Below, piece by piece: positions 17,043 through 26,487 of a stretch of DNA of 64,000 nucleotides. The stretch is taken from assembly GCA_039978895.1 (NCBI GenBank), contig JBDWAL010000050.1, positions 124,001 to 188,000 on the forward strand, read 5' to 3'. The notes under the pieces were generated by a model that was not told the DNA's origin, made no database searches, and saw nothing but the letters and a program-made list of their open reading frames with translations. The DNA is from Aliishimia sp039978895 (lineage in GTDB: Bacteria > Pseudomonadota > Alphaproteobacteria > Rhodobacterales > Rhodobacteraceae). The first letter of the stretch is position 1. The number at the start of each line of letters is the position of its first letter. The translations under genes and the position numbers were made by a program.

Positions 17043-17623
17043 GACACGGACACAACGTTGTGCCCCATAGTCGCGTCGTAATAAGCGCTGTCGCCGCGTC
17101 GCATCTCTACTGGTTCGTAATATTCGGTATAAAGGCGCACAACGCCTGTTAGCACGTATAAAAATTCTTCCCCGCCATGGCGGACCCAACCATCAAATTC
17201 GTCAACTGAGCGCGCGCGCACACAGGCTCTGTAGGGCAGCATCTGTTTCTTGCTGAGAGTTTCGGCGAGCAATTCGTGTTCATATGTGACGGTCGTCACG
17301 GCATTCCCACGCCCCGATTGCGTCACAGACATCCGCCCGCCAACTTGGCCCTTTTCCGGCGGCGTGAACAATTGTGGGACAGAAATTTCCAACCCCACCG
17401 CCAGCTTTTTCAAAGCCTCATAAGTCGGAGACATTTGCCCATTCTCAATTTTGGACAAGGTCGATCGCGCCAAGCCAGCCTGTTTTGCCGCCTGTTCCAA
17501 CGTCCAATCTCTTGCTTTTCTCAACGCACGCACGCGCGCGCCAAGATCCAAAGGTTCCGCCAATTCGGATTCGCCACTTTCCCGCGCGATACGGATCAGG
17601 GATTTTGGGTCTGCATTTTCCAT
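17000..17623 (-). CDS. XRE-family transcriptional regulator with cupin domain
   Basis: A 207-residue regulator. An N-terminal helix-turn-helix of the Cro/CI type (VRALRKARDWTLEQAAKQAG, then LARSTLSKIENGQMSPT) is followed by a C-terminal cupin barrel of about 70 residues (HGGEEFLYVLTGVVRLY, ending in the VSQEDATILWVTSLV region). The cupin probably binds a small effector. I chose the ATG at 17623; 17653 is also possible. It is divergent from the acyl-CoA ligase gene 67 bases away, so that gene and itself are the likely targets. The effector is unknown. Confidence 0.88.
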   Translation of the reverse strand: MENADPKSLIRIARESGESELAEPLDLGARVRALRKARDWTLEQAAKQAGLARSTLSKIENGQMSPTYEALKKLAVGLEISVPQLFTPPEKGQVGGRMSVTQSGRGNAVTTVTYEHELLAETLSKKQMLPYRACVRARSVDEFDGWVRHGGEEFLYVLTGVVRLYTEYYEPVEMRRGDSAYYDATMGHNVVSVSQEDATILWVTSLV

Positions 17624-17690
17624 ATTTTTAGGTTTTGGCAGTGCTGGACGCAACTTGCAAGCTACTCGGCTCTGCGGTAGGCGCGAAGTT

Positions 17691-19214
17691 ATGACTTCTG
17701 TCTTTGATCAAGGCTCCGCCGCACCCTGCCCGTCCACCTTTAATATGGCCGCCTATGTGCTCGCGCACGCAGCAAAACACCCCGACAAAACGGCGCTGTC
17801 GGTTTTGCACAAAGATCACACGACCGACTGGACCTTTGCCCAAATCAACGCCGCCGTGCGTGGAATCGCGCAAGGTTTCCTAGAAGCGGGCCTTCAACCC
17901 GGGCAGCGTATTTTGTTGCGTCTCGGAAACCGGCCTGAATATCCATTGGCATATTTGGCTGCAATCGCAGTTGACTTGATACCCATTCCGACTTCACCGC
18001 AACTAACCGAAAAAGAGACACAATTTATCATCGACGATCTCGCGCCCGAAGCGATTTTGCACGAAGACGGCGTGGCGTGCCCGCCGCATTCTAAACGCAT
18101 CGACATCCAAGACCTAACAGCGATGATGCTGTTGCCCGGCGCGGAATTCACCTTCGGGCCCCCCGATCGCGCGGCGTATATTGTCTATACATCAGGCACA
18201 TCTGGCAAACCTCGCGCAGTTTTACACGCGCACCGCGCGATTTGGGCACGGCGGATGATGCATGATGGTTGGTACGGGTTACATCACGCAGATCGAATGT
18301 TACATGCAGGCGCGTTCAATTGGACATATACGATGGGCACGGGCCTGATGGATCCATGGAGTGTCGGCGCAACGGCGTTAATTCCATCCCCCAATACGGC
18401 GCCAGATGTTCTGCCCGGTCTTATGGCGCGGCACAATGCGACACTATTTGCAGCAGCGCCAGGGGTTTATCGCAAGTTTCTCAAGGATGATCAGAAGCTT
18501 AATGCGCCTGCGCTGCGCCATGGTTTGTCTGCTGGTGAAAAAATGAGCCCCGCCATTCAGCAAGCTTGGACAGACGCTAGCGGCACACGTGTTCTTGAAG
18601 CCTACGGCCTATCGGAGTGCTCAACATTCATTTCTGCCGCGCCCAAGATGGACATTCCCAAAGGCGCGACGGGCCGTCCACAACACGGTCGTAAGATTGC
18701 GTTGTTGGATGCACATGGCATGCCAGTTCCAATTGGCACGGCGGGCACAATCGCCGTGCACAAAAGCGATCCGGGTTTAATGATAGGATATGTAAACGCC
18801 GCAACGGAAACGGCTCAACGGTTTTCAGGCGACTGGTTCGTCACAGGTGATCAAGCGCAAATGGATGCGGCAGGATATATCACATATCTGGGTCGAAATG
18901 ATGACATGATGAATGCTGGCGGATTTCGCGTTTCGCCGCTGGAAGTCGAAGCAAGTCTCAACGCGTTCCCGGGGATCGAAGCGATTGCTGTTACTGATGT
19001 AGAAGTCAAACCTGATCTGCGTGTGATCATGGCCTTTTATACCGGACCAAAAACGCTTGATCACAAAACGTTTACAGCCTTTGCGTCCGACCGGCTTGCC
19101 GCCTACAAGGTGCCCAGAGACTTCATCCACGTCGCACACTTACCTACGGGAGCAAACGGCAAACTTGCCCGCGCCCAGCTTCAACGCCTTTGGAGGCCAC
19201 ATGATCAAACTTGA
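17691..19214 (+). CDS. AMP-dependent acyl-CoA synthetase/ligase
   Basis: A 507-residue adenylate-forming ligase that activates a carboxylic acid as an acyl-AMP and transfers it to CoA. The P-loop is YTSGTSGKPRAVLHAH, the A5 block reads EAYGLSEC, A7 is WFVTGDQA, and the catalytic lysine block near the end is GANGKLARAQL. The reading frame is open upstream, but the natural start is ATG 17691. It is closest in feel to benzoate-CoA-ligase-type enzymes; the substrate is not determinable by eye. It overlaps the next gene by 14 bases and is divergent from the XRE-cupin regulator. Confidence 0.85.
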   Translation: MTSVFDQGSAAPCPSTFNMAAYVLAHAAKHPDKTALSVLHKDHTTDWTFAQINAAVRGIAQGFLEAGLQPGQRILLRLGNRPEYPLAYLAAIAVDLIPIPTSPQLTEKETQFIIDDLAPEAILHEDGVACPPHSKRIDIQDLTAMMLLPGAEFTFGPPDRAAYIVYTSGTSGKPRAVLHAHRAIWARRMMHDGWYGLHHADRMLHAGAFNWTYTMGTGLMDPWSVGATALIPSPNTAPDVLPGLMARHNATLFAAAPGVYRKFLKDDQKLNAPALRHGLSAGEKMSPAIQQAWTDASGTRVLEAYGLSECSTFISAAPKMDIPKGATGRPQHGRKIALLDAHGMPVPIGTAGTIAVHKSDPGLMIGYVNAATETAQRFSGDWFVTGDQAQMDAAGYITYLGRNDDMMNAGGFRVSPLEVEASLNAFPGIEAIAVTDVEVKPDLRVIMAFYTGPKTLDHKTFTAFASDRLAAYKVPRDFIHVAHLPTGANGKLARAQLQRLWRPHDQT

Positions 19215-19851
19215 TATTATGTCCGACCCGATTTGCCCGTGGTGCTATATCGGCAAAACCCATTTGGACAAAGCGCTTGCCGAGCGGTCTGATCATCCTT
19301 TCACAATTGAATGGCATCCGTTTCAACTGAACCCCGATATGCCCGCAGACGGCATGGATCGACGCGCATATCTTGAAGGCAAGTTTGGCGGTAAAGACGG
19401 CGCTGTTCGGGCCTATGCGCCTGTCGTTGAAAACGCGCAAGCCGCTGGATTAAATATAAATTTCGAAGGGATCAAACGTACCCCGAATACATTAAACGCA
19501 CATCGTTTAATCCATTGGGCGGGTATTGAACGCAAGCAAACAGAAATCGTCGACGCACTCTTTCAAGCCTATTTCGTAGACGGTCGAGATATCGGCGACA
19601 CAGAAGTTCTTGCGGACTTGGCGGACAGTGTTGGCATGGATGCCGCTGTCGTGTCACGACTTCTTGCAAGCGATTCCGACCGTTCGGATATTTCTGATCG
19701 TGATGCACATTCTCGCAAAATGGGAATCTCATCAGTACCGACCTTCATTGTCGCACAGCAACACGCGGTTCCCGGCGCACAACCACCAGAACTGTGGACA
19801 AAAGTTATCAACGAATTGTTGGCGCAAGACCTAGAGAACACCCCTTCGTGA
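19201..19851 (+). CDS. DsbA-family oxidoreductase (FrnE-like)
   Basis: A 216-residue thioredoxin-fold protein without signal peptide. The redox site is CPWC in SDPICPWCYIGKTHLDKAL, the sequence continues with FQLNPDMP, and the cis-proline loop is SSVPTFIV. These are features of cytoplasmic FrnE or 2-hydroxychromene-2-carboxylate-isomerase-like proteins. The start overlaps the end of the ligase gene, so the two are translated together. The coupling with an acyl-CoA ligase and a cupin regulator hints at a small catabolic or thiol-stress unit, but no reaction can be assigned. Confidence 0.85.
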   Translation: MIKLDIMSDPICPWCYIGKTHLDKALAERSDHPFTIEWHPFQLNPDMPADGMDRRAYLEGKFGGKDGAVRAYAPVVENAQAAGLNINFEGIKRTPNTLNAHRLIHWAGIERKQTEIVDALFQAYFVDGRDIGDTEVLADLADSVGMDAAVVSRLLASDSDRSDISDRDAHSRKMGISSVPTFIVAQQHAVPGAQPPELWTKVINELLAQDLENTPS

Positions 19852-19853
19852 CC

Positions 19854-19881
19854 TGACGCCATTTGGCGTCATTTTGCCTTT
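19854..19881 (+). terminator. Terminator after the ligase-FrnE pair
   Basis: TGACGCC and GGCGTCA (19854-19860 and 19865-19871) form a perfect 7-bp stem with the loop ATTT, followed by TTTTGCCTTTT. Confidence 0.8.
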
Positions 19882-19951
19882 TACTCGCCACAACTTCTGG
19901 TTACACTTTCCCTGAGTACGCTCGTTTCTTGTAGCGTGTTTGGGGGGATCA

Positions 19952-21163
19952 ATGCGCCATCTCGGTCAAAAGAGAATGGGGAAATGGGAATTCATCGCAT
20001 TGATTGCGATGATGTTCGGGACCATTGCATTCTCTGTGGATGCGATTTTACCAGCTTACCCTTCTATCGAAGCTGAACTCGCTCCGGCTGCAACGGGCCG
20101 TGTTCACCTGATGATCACCTTGTTTATGGCCGGGCTAGCCTTTGGAACGCTAATTGCAGGGCCTCTATCTGACGCGATTGGTCGTCGACCCACCATGTTC
20201 GTCGGAGCCGCGCTTTATATATCAGCCGGAACTGTTGCATGGTTGAGCAATAGCTTTGAAGTAATTGTAATCGCAAGATTTGTACAAGGATTTGGGGCAG
20301 CAGGACCGCGCGTCGTTTCACTGGCCATTGTACGGGATTTATACGAAGGACGCGCAATGGCGCAAATTGTGTCCTTTGCAATGGTCTTGTTTACAATCGT
20401 CCCAACTCTGGCACCGGCAATGGGCGACGTTCTGAGCCACCTGTTTGGATGGCGTTCAATTTTGCTGTTCTTTATCGTTTTCTCGCTGCTATCAACTTTT
20501 TGGATTTGGGCCCGGCTGGATGAACCCCTCCCCGTGGAGGCGCGACGCCCCTTTCGCATAGCGCACTTCATCAGCGCCGGTCGTGAGATTTTAGCACACC
20601 CAACAGTGCGTCTTTCCATCGCTGTACAAAGTCTCTCATTGGCTTTGATTTTCTGCCTGATTGTCTCTGTCCAGCCGATCTACGACATTGTCTTTGGCCG
20701 CGGCGAAAGTTTTGCCTATTGGTTCGGCGGCATCGCTTTATTTGCAGCCGCCAGCACAAGTCTGGCCAATGCGGCCTTGGTGATGCGGTTTGGAATGCGC
20801 CTATTGGTTACAATCGGGATGTGCGGTCAAATGCTGTCTGCCAGCTTGGCTTTGATCTTGCTTGAAACTCAGCCAGAATTGGCGTTTCAGAGCTTCGTTT
20901 TGTTCCAATTCCTGCTGATCTTCCTGTCTGGCCTCTGCGTCGGAAACTTGAATGCGCTGGCACTTGAGCCGATGGGCCATATCGCGGGGTTCACCGCGTC
21001 GGTCACAGGGGCCACATCGACAATCTTGGCTGCCGCTGTTGCGTCCTTTGTCGGGTTCCAGTTTGACGGGACGCCAATTCCTTTGGTCATCTCTGCCTTG
21101 GTCCTATCAACACTAGGATTTGGTCTGATGTTGCGCATGAGGCGTTGGGCCCTTGTGGCTTAA
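19952..21163 (+). CDS. MFS transporter, Bcr/CflA drug-export type
   Basis: A 403-residue, 12-helix major facilitator protein. The loop 2-3 signature is GPLSDAIGRRPTMFVGAALY. Motif C-like glycines follow in helix 5. The N-terminal helix contains FSVDAILPAYPSIEAEL, typical of the Bcr/CflA efflux group. I chose ATG 19952 with GGGGGA upstream rather than the TTG at 19940. It converges on mfd and its stop lies inside the mfd 3' end (4-base overlap). The exported compound is unknown. Confidence 0.85.
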   Translation: MRHLGQKRMGKWEFIALIAMMFGTIAFSVDAILPAYPSIEAELAPAATGRVHLMITLFMAGLAFGTLIAGPLSDAIGRRPTMFVGAALYISAGTVAWLSNSFEVIVIARFVQGFGAAGPRVVSLAIVRDLYEGRAMAQIVSFAMVLFTIVPTLAPAMGDVLSHLFGWRSILLFFIVFSLLSTFWIWARLDEPLPVEARRPFRIAHFISAGREILAHPTVRLSIAVQSLSLALIFCLIVSVQPIYDIVFGRGESFAYWFGGIALFAAASTSLANAALVMRFGMRLLVTIGMCGQMLSASLALILLETQPELAFQSFVLFQFLLIFLSGLCVGNLNALALEPMGHIAGFTASVTGATSTILAAAVASFVGFQFDGTPIPLVISALVLSTLGFGLMLRMRRWALVA

Positions 21164-24100
21164 GCCGATGCCTTTTTACGCTTTTTCTCTGCGATAACCT
21201 TTTCGGCCAGATCACGGGCAATCGCAAACGCACCCTTAATCTTGTCATTGTCTTTTTGCCAATCGCGACGGACGACAATCTTGTTGTCGCGTATCTTCGC
21301 CAACCCGCGTTGCGCGTCGATGAATTCCACCAAACCCTGCGGCGAAGCAAACTTGTCACGGTGGAATTGCAGTGTGGCCCCTTTTGGTCCGCCATCAAGT
21401 TTGGCGATCCCTGCGCGACGACACATGGCTTTAATGCGAACCACCAACAGCAGCGTGTTAACTTCTTTAGGCAACGTCCCAAAGCGATCGATCAACTCGG
21501 CAGCAAAGCCTTCAAGTTCAACTTTGGTCGATAGCGCACTGAGACGGCGATACAATCCAAGGCGCACATCCAAATCAGGCACAAACGCCTCCGGGATCAG
21601 AACTGGCACACCAAGGTTAATTTGTGGGGCCCATTGGTCATCCGCTTCCGTCAACCCTTCAAGCTCACCGGCTTTGATCTTGGCGATCGCCTCTTCGAGC
21701 ATCGATTGATACAGCTCAAAGCCCACGTCCCGCATCTGTCCAGATTGCTCTTCACCCAACAAATTGCCCGCACCGCGAATATCCAAGTCTTGGCTGGCAA
21801 GCGTGAACCCAGCCCCGAGCGTGTCGAGACTGCCCAAAACCCGCAGTCGTTTTTCAGCAGCTGGCGTTAGTTTTGCCCGTGGTTTGGTCGTAAGATAAGC
21901 ATACGCACGGGTTTTTGAGCGACCAACACGGCCACGAATTTGATACAACTGCGCCAATCCGAACATGTCAGCCCGGTGCACAATCATCGTGTTCGCTGTT
22001 GGGATATCAAGGCCACTTTCCACGATCGTCGTCGCCAACAACACGTCATATTTGCCATCATAAAAGGCATTCATTCGGTCATCGAGCTCACCAGCTGCCA
22101 TCTGACCATGGGCAACCATATAGGTCAGTTCGGGCAACTGATCTTTAAGAAAGGCTTCTATATCAGCGAGATCACTGATGCGTGGCACAACATAAAAGCT
22201 CTGCCCGCCCCGATAATGTTCTCGCAACAGGGCTTCGCGCAGCGTTACGGCGTCGAATTCACTGACGTAAGTTCTGATTGCCAAACGGTCCACGGGCGGT
22301 GTCCCGATGATCGACAATTCGCGCATTCCAGACAGGCTTTGTTGCAACGTGCGCGGGATTGGCGTCGCTGTTAGCGTCAACACGTGAATATCTGAACGCA
22401 TTTGCTTCAGACGTTCTTTATGTCCAACCCCAAAATGTTGTTCTTCATCGATGATCAACAGGCCAAGATTGAGAAACGAGATGTTTTTGGCCAGCAGTGC
22501 GTGGGTGCCGATGACAATGTCGACTGTGCCGCGTGACATGCCTTCTTTGGTTTGGCTCGCCTCTTTGGCGGATACAAACCGGCTGAGCTGACGCACTTCG
22601 ACAGGAAAGCCGCGGAACCGTTCTTTGAAGCTTTTGGCGTGTTGGCGAGCCAACAAAGTTGTCGGTGCGATCACCGCGATTTGCACGCCAGACATCGCGG
22701 CCACAAATGCAGCGCGCATCGCCACTTCGGTCTTACCAAAGCCAACATCGCCGCACACCAGTCGATCCATCGGCGTACCAGACGTCAAATCGCCAAGCAC
22801 ATCGCCGATTGCCCGCAATTGATCATCGGTTTCCTCATAAGGAAAACGCGCCGCGAATGCGTCCCACATTCCAGGGGGTGGCTCCAAAATCGGTGCTTTG
22901 CGCAAGGCACGTTCAGCGGCCACGCGAATGAGTTTATCCGCCATTTCGCGAATGCGCTCTTTCAGCTTGGCCTTCTTGGCCTGCCATGCACCCCCACCAA
23001 GACGATCCAATAGACCTTCGTCATGGCCGTAGCGACTTAAAAGCTCAATGTTCTCAACAGGTAGATAGAGCTTGGAAGATTCCGCATACTCGATCAGCAG
23101 ACATTCATGCGCTGCACCAGCAGCCGTCACAACGTCCAGACCCTGAAACCGTCCAATTCCATGATCTACATGCACCACAAGATCACCGGGCGACAACGAT
23201 TGCGTTTCTGTCAGGAAATTGTCAGCACGGCGTTTGCGTTTGGTTTGGCGGATCAATCTATCGCCAAGCACATCTTGCTCAGAAATAACCGTCAGATCGT
23301 TTGTCTCAAACCCATGTTCCAAGGGCCAGACAGCCAAGTGAAGCCCTCTTTTTCCGACGCGGGTGAAATTCGAAATAGGTATGACTTCCGCCAACCCTTC
23401 GTCTTCGATCAGCCCTGTCAGGCGTTCTCGCGCCCCTTCAGAATATGAGGCAACGACAACAGGCCCCTCCTCAAGTCTTTGTTTAATATGCGCTGCTAAA
23501 GCACCAAAAAGACTTATCGTTTCCTGCTGGCGTTCAGGAGAAAAATTACGGCCGATCTTACCACTTGCATCAAGTGCACCCGGTCCAGTTGGTTGCGGCA
23601 ACGCTGCGAATTGCAGTACGCGCCGCCCTTCCACAGCCGTTTCCCAAGATGCGTCATCCATATACAACCCGTTTGGCGCCGCCGGTTTATATACAGTGTC
23701 CATCGCGGATCGATTGCTCATCGCAAGGCGTCGTGTCTCATACTGATCAGCAACACTATCCCAGCGGGCCAATCGCGCCGGCGTCAACTGGTCATCCAGC
23801 GAAATAGAGGCGTCGGGAACATAATCGAACAATGTTTCAAGAATGTCATGAAACAGAGGCATCCAATGCTCATAGCCTTGGTGCTTACGCCCTGCACTTA
23901 CGGCTTCGTACAACGGATCGTCTGTTCCAGCGGCCCCAAATTCCAGTCGGTAATTTTGGCGAAACCGAGTGATCGCAGCATCGTCCAAAATGACTTCAGA
24001 CACTGGCGCAAGTTCGATCAAGTCCAGTTTTTCCGTCGTTCTTTGCGTGGCGGGATCAAAACGGCGTGCACCGTCCAAAACATCGCCAAACAGATCCAAT

Positions 24101-24618
24101 CGCACAGGTCCCAGATCACCGGGCGGATAGATGTCGATGATTCCGCCCCGCACAGCGTAATCCCCGGGTTCCATCACGGTTGGGGCTTGCGTGAAGCCCA
24201 TCCGTACCAAAAAGGCGCGCAAGGCAGCTTCATCAACGCGCCCCCCTACACGCGCGGAGAAAGCGGCCTCCTTTAATAATGCTCGTGCTGGAACCCGCTG
24301 GGTGGCGCCATTTAACGTGGTCAGCAACACGAATTTGCTTGGCATACCGTGCGTCAGTGCCGCCAATGTCGCCATGCGTTGCGCGCATAAATCCGCGTTG
24401 GGGGACACCCGATCATAAGGCACACAATCCCAACCGGGAAACACCAACACGGGCATATCAGGCGCAAAAAACCGCAAAGCGGCCTGCATCGCGGCCAGTC
24501 GCTTGTCATCACGTGCAACATGCAAAACCGGGCCGCGCGCGTCGACTTCACGCAACACCAATTGTGCATCGAACCCCTCAGGGGCGCCGGATACTGTGAT
24601 ATGTCGAAGTTCATCCAT
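21160..24618 (-). CDS. mfd: Transcription-repair coupling factor Mfd
   Basis: This 1152-residue protein removes RNA polymerase stalled at DNA lesions and recruits UvrA. In order are the UvrB-homology region (VFPGWDCVPYDRVSPNADLC), the RNA-polymerase-interaction (CarD-like) domain from about residue 480 (LSPGDLVVHVDHGIGRFQGL), the translocase Walker A GFGKTEVAMRAAF, the DEEQ box IIDEEQHFGVGH, and the C-terminal TRCF domain. Length and domain order are normal. The ATG start is divergent in feel from nothing; the same-strand gene upstream is the small membrane protein at 24655. Confidence 0.97.
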   Translation of the reverse strand: MDELRHITVSGAPEGFDAQLVLREVDARGPVLHVARDDKRLAAMQAALRFFAPDMPVLVFPGWDCVPYDRVSPNADLCAQRMATLAALTHGMPSKFVLLTTLNGATQRVPARALLKEAAFSARVGGRVDEAALRAFLVRMGFTQAPTVMEPGDYAVRGGIIDIYPPGDLGPVRLDLFGDVLDGARRFDPATQRTTEKLDLIELAPVSEVILDDAAITRFRQNYRLEFGAAGTDDPLYEAVSAGRKHQGYEHWMPLFHDILETLFDYVPDASISLDDQLTPARLARWDSVADQYETRRLAMSNRSAMDTVYKPAAPNGLYMDDASWETAVEGRRVLQFAALPQPTGPGALDASGKIGRNFSPERQQETISLFGALAAHIKQRLEEGPVVVASYSEGARERLTGLIEDEGLAEVIPISNFTRVGKRGLHLAVWPLEHGFETNDLTVISEQDVLGDRLIRQTKRKRRADNFLTETQSLSPGDLVVHVDHGIGRFQGLDVVTAAGAAHECLLIEYAESSKLYLPVENIELLSRYGHDEGLLDRLGGGAWQAKKAKLKERIREMADKLIRVAAERALRKAPILEPPPGMWDAFAARFPYEETDDQLRAIGDVLGDLTSGTPMDRLVCGDVGFGKTEVAMRAAFVAAMSGVQIAVIAPTTLLARQHAKSFKERFRGFPVEVRQLSRFVSAKEASQTKEGMSRGTVDIVIGTHALLAKNISFLNLGLLIIDEEQHFGVGHKERLKQMRSDIHVLTLTATPIPRTLQQSLSGMRELSIIGTPPVDRLAIRTYVSEFDAVTLREALLREHYRGGQSFYVVPRISDLADIEAFLKDQLPELTYMVAHGQMAAGELDDRMNAFYDGKYDVLLATTIVESGLDIPTANTMIVHRADMFGLAQLYQIRGRVGRSKTRAYAYLTTKPRAKLTPAAEKRLRVLGSLDTLGAGFTLASQDLDIRGAGNLLGEEQSGQMRDVGFELYQSMLEEAIAKIKAGELEGLTEADDQWAPQINLGVPVLIPEAFVPDLDVRLGLYRRLSALSTKVELEGFAAELIDRFGTLPKEVNTLLLVVRIKAMCRRAGIAKLDGGPKGATLQFHRDKFASPQGLVEFIDAQRGLAKIRDNKIVVRRDWQKDNDKIKGAFAIARDLAEKVIAEKKRKKASA

Positions 24619-24654
24619 AGCAGACAGCCCTATTTGGCGCGTTGCAGGTCCAAA

Positions 24655-25182
24655 TCAACCACCCAGCACGCCCAAAGACATGTTTTGATACATGCCCCAA
24701 AGTGCCGTGACAAAAATTGACACAACGCCAATCATCTGCGTGTAGACGCGATGTCGAAAAAGACGTTGGCGCAACACTTCGCCTTTGAGGTCATGCAGAT
24801 TAACCAATCGGGCGGTCGACAGGCTTAGCAAGAACAACAAAGACATTGGAAACAAGAGTAAAAACAACGCTTGAGCGAACTCAACACTGTACACAAACCC
24901 AAGCAAAACCAGCCCCGTCAAAAAGAAGCAGCCAAGCCCAAGCAACCACAGCCCAGAGACCTGCCCGATATAAAGCAGGCGGTTCACGTTCACGGTCACA
25001 ATGTTTTCGAGGTCTAGTTCAGCTTGCCCGCCATGTTTGCGCGCCCGCATCACCATATCAAAAGGCACCCCCAACACCCAATGACTGGCCGTTGACCACA
25101 AAACAGCCAACGCGATCCAGAACCAAAGGTTCGAGAAAGATCGCATGTCGATCAGTTCAAAAATCGTCTGATAGATTTCCAA
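24655..25182 (-). CDS. Small integral membrane protein (Roseobacter family labelled 'component of SufBCD complex')
   Basis: About 175 residues with four membrane segments: LWFWIALAVLWSTASHWVLG, a pair around LLGLGCFFLTGLVLLGFVY, FLLLFPMSLLFLLSL, and MIGVVSIFVTALWGMY. I recall close relatives in Rhodobacteraceae carrying the inherited name 'component of SufBCD complex', for which nothing here gives support. The likely start is TTG 25182 (LEIYQTIFELIDMRSF), with GGAA upstream; ATG 25146 is the alternative. The frame is open to 25323 but that would overlap hemB. No suf genes are in the window. Confidence 0.6.
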   Translation of the reverse strand: MEIYQTIFELIDMRSFSNLWFWIALAVLWSTASHWVLGVPFDMVMRARKHGGQAELDLENIVTVNVNRLLYIGQVSGLWLLGLGCFFLTGLVLLGFVYSVEFAQALFLLLFPMSLLFLLSLSTARLVNLHDLKGEVLRQRLFRHRVYTQMIGVVSIFVTALWGMYQNMSLGVLGG

Positions 25183-25313
25183 GACAGGGGTTCCGCGCAG
25201 CAACTTCCCTCGCTGCTTAACGGTCTGTTTCGGCAATTGGTAGCCCAAGACTTGAGTGATGCGAAAAACCGTGGCAGTTCTGAGACTGTAAAACGAACCA
25301 GACAGGTCAAACA

Positions 25314-26330
25314 ATGCGCCCAACTATAGCTTCCTTCCCCACTGCCCGGTTACGCCGTGTGCGAAAAACGCCTGCAATGCGGGCGCTTGTGCGGGAAAAC
25401 TACTTAAGTGCAGGCGATCTGATTTGGCCTGTATTCGTACGCCAAGGGAACGGCATTGAAGACCCCATCGCGTCAATGCCGGGTGTCTTTCGACGCAGTG
25501 TAGACAAGATCGCTGAAGCCGCGCGTGAAGCCGCAGATCTTGGCATCCCGGCCATGTGCATCTTCCCCTATACCGAACAATCCGACCGGACAGAAGACTG
25601 CGCCGAGGCTTGGTCTGCCGACAATCTGTCCAACCAAGCCATACGAGCCGTCAAGAAAGCCGTTCCAGACATGGCCGTTATGACCGACATCGCGCTCGAT
25701 CCCTACAACATCAATGGCCATGATGGGTTCGTTGAAAATGGCGAAATCGTAAATGATCGAACGGTGGAAGCTTTGGTCAAAATGGCCATCGCACAAGCTG
25801 AAGCCGGAGCAGATATCATCGGCCCATCGGATATGATGGATGGACGCATTGGCGCGATACGATCCGCGTTGGAAAACGGTGGTCACACAAATGTGTCGAT
25901 CCTGAGCTATTCCGCCAAGTATGCGTCTGGGTTTTATGGCCCTTTCCGTGACGCTGTTGGCGCGTCCGGCGCACTGACAGGTGACAAGAAAACGTATCAA
26001 ATGGACCCTGCGAACACGGATGAAGCGATGCGCCTCGTCGAGCGGGATCTGTCCGAGGGGGCCGACATGGTGATGGTAAAACCGGGTTTGCCGTATCTAG
26101 ACATTTGCCGCCGCGTCAAAGACACCTTCGGGGCACCCACCTTCGCATATCAAGTCTCCGGCGAATACGCGATGATCCAAGCGGCGGCACAAAACGGGTG
26201 GATCGACGGCGAAAAGGTCATGATGGAAAGCCTGATGGCGTTTAAACGCGCGGGCTGCGATGGTGTGCTGACGTATTTCGCGCTGGACGCAGCACGTGCT
26301 TTGGCGGGCTCAGATTGGCGCGCCTCTTGA
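25314..26330 (+). CDS. hemB: Delta-aminolevulinic acid dehydratase (porphobilinogen synthase)
   Basis: A 338-residue enzyme condensing two 5-aminolevulinate molecules to porphobilinogen for heme and related tetrapyrroles. The Schiff-base lysines are Lys202 (SYSAKYASGFYGPF) and Lys256 (VMVKPGLPYLD). The region that binds catalytic zinc in other HemB proteins reads DIALDPYNINGHDGF (125-139), with no cysteines, so this is the magnesium/monovalent-ion type known from Rhodobacter. The identification is firm. It is divergent from the small membrane protein gene. Confidence 0.97.
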   Translation: MRPTIASFPTARLRRVRKTPAMRALVRENYLSAGDLIWPVFVRQGNGIEDPIASMPGVFRRSVDKIAEAAREAADLGIPAMCIFPYTEQSDRTEDCAEAWSADNLSNQAIRAVKKAVPDMAVMTDIALDPYNINGHDGFVENGEIVNDRTVEALVKMAIAQAEAGADIIGPSDMMDGRIGAIRSALENGGHTNVSILSYSAKYASGFYGPFRDAVGASGALTGDKKTYQMDPANTDEAMRLVERDLSEGADMVMVKPGLPYLDICRRVKDTFGAPTFAYQVSGEYAMIQAAAQNGWIDGEKVMMESLMAFKRAGCDGVLTYFALDAARALAGSDWRAS

Positions 26331-26487
26331 TCCTTACGTCACTGAGGTCAACCAATATCGAGCGTGAATTCGCCAAAGTTGATCTGCCCAATTGGCAATG
26401 ATGCGTGACAAGACCACCGTTTCAGCGTATTCTTGCTGCCAAGACCGGAAAATCCGGCGGTGAGCAACAAAAATACGGGCAGATAAC

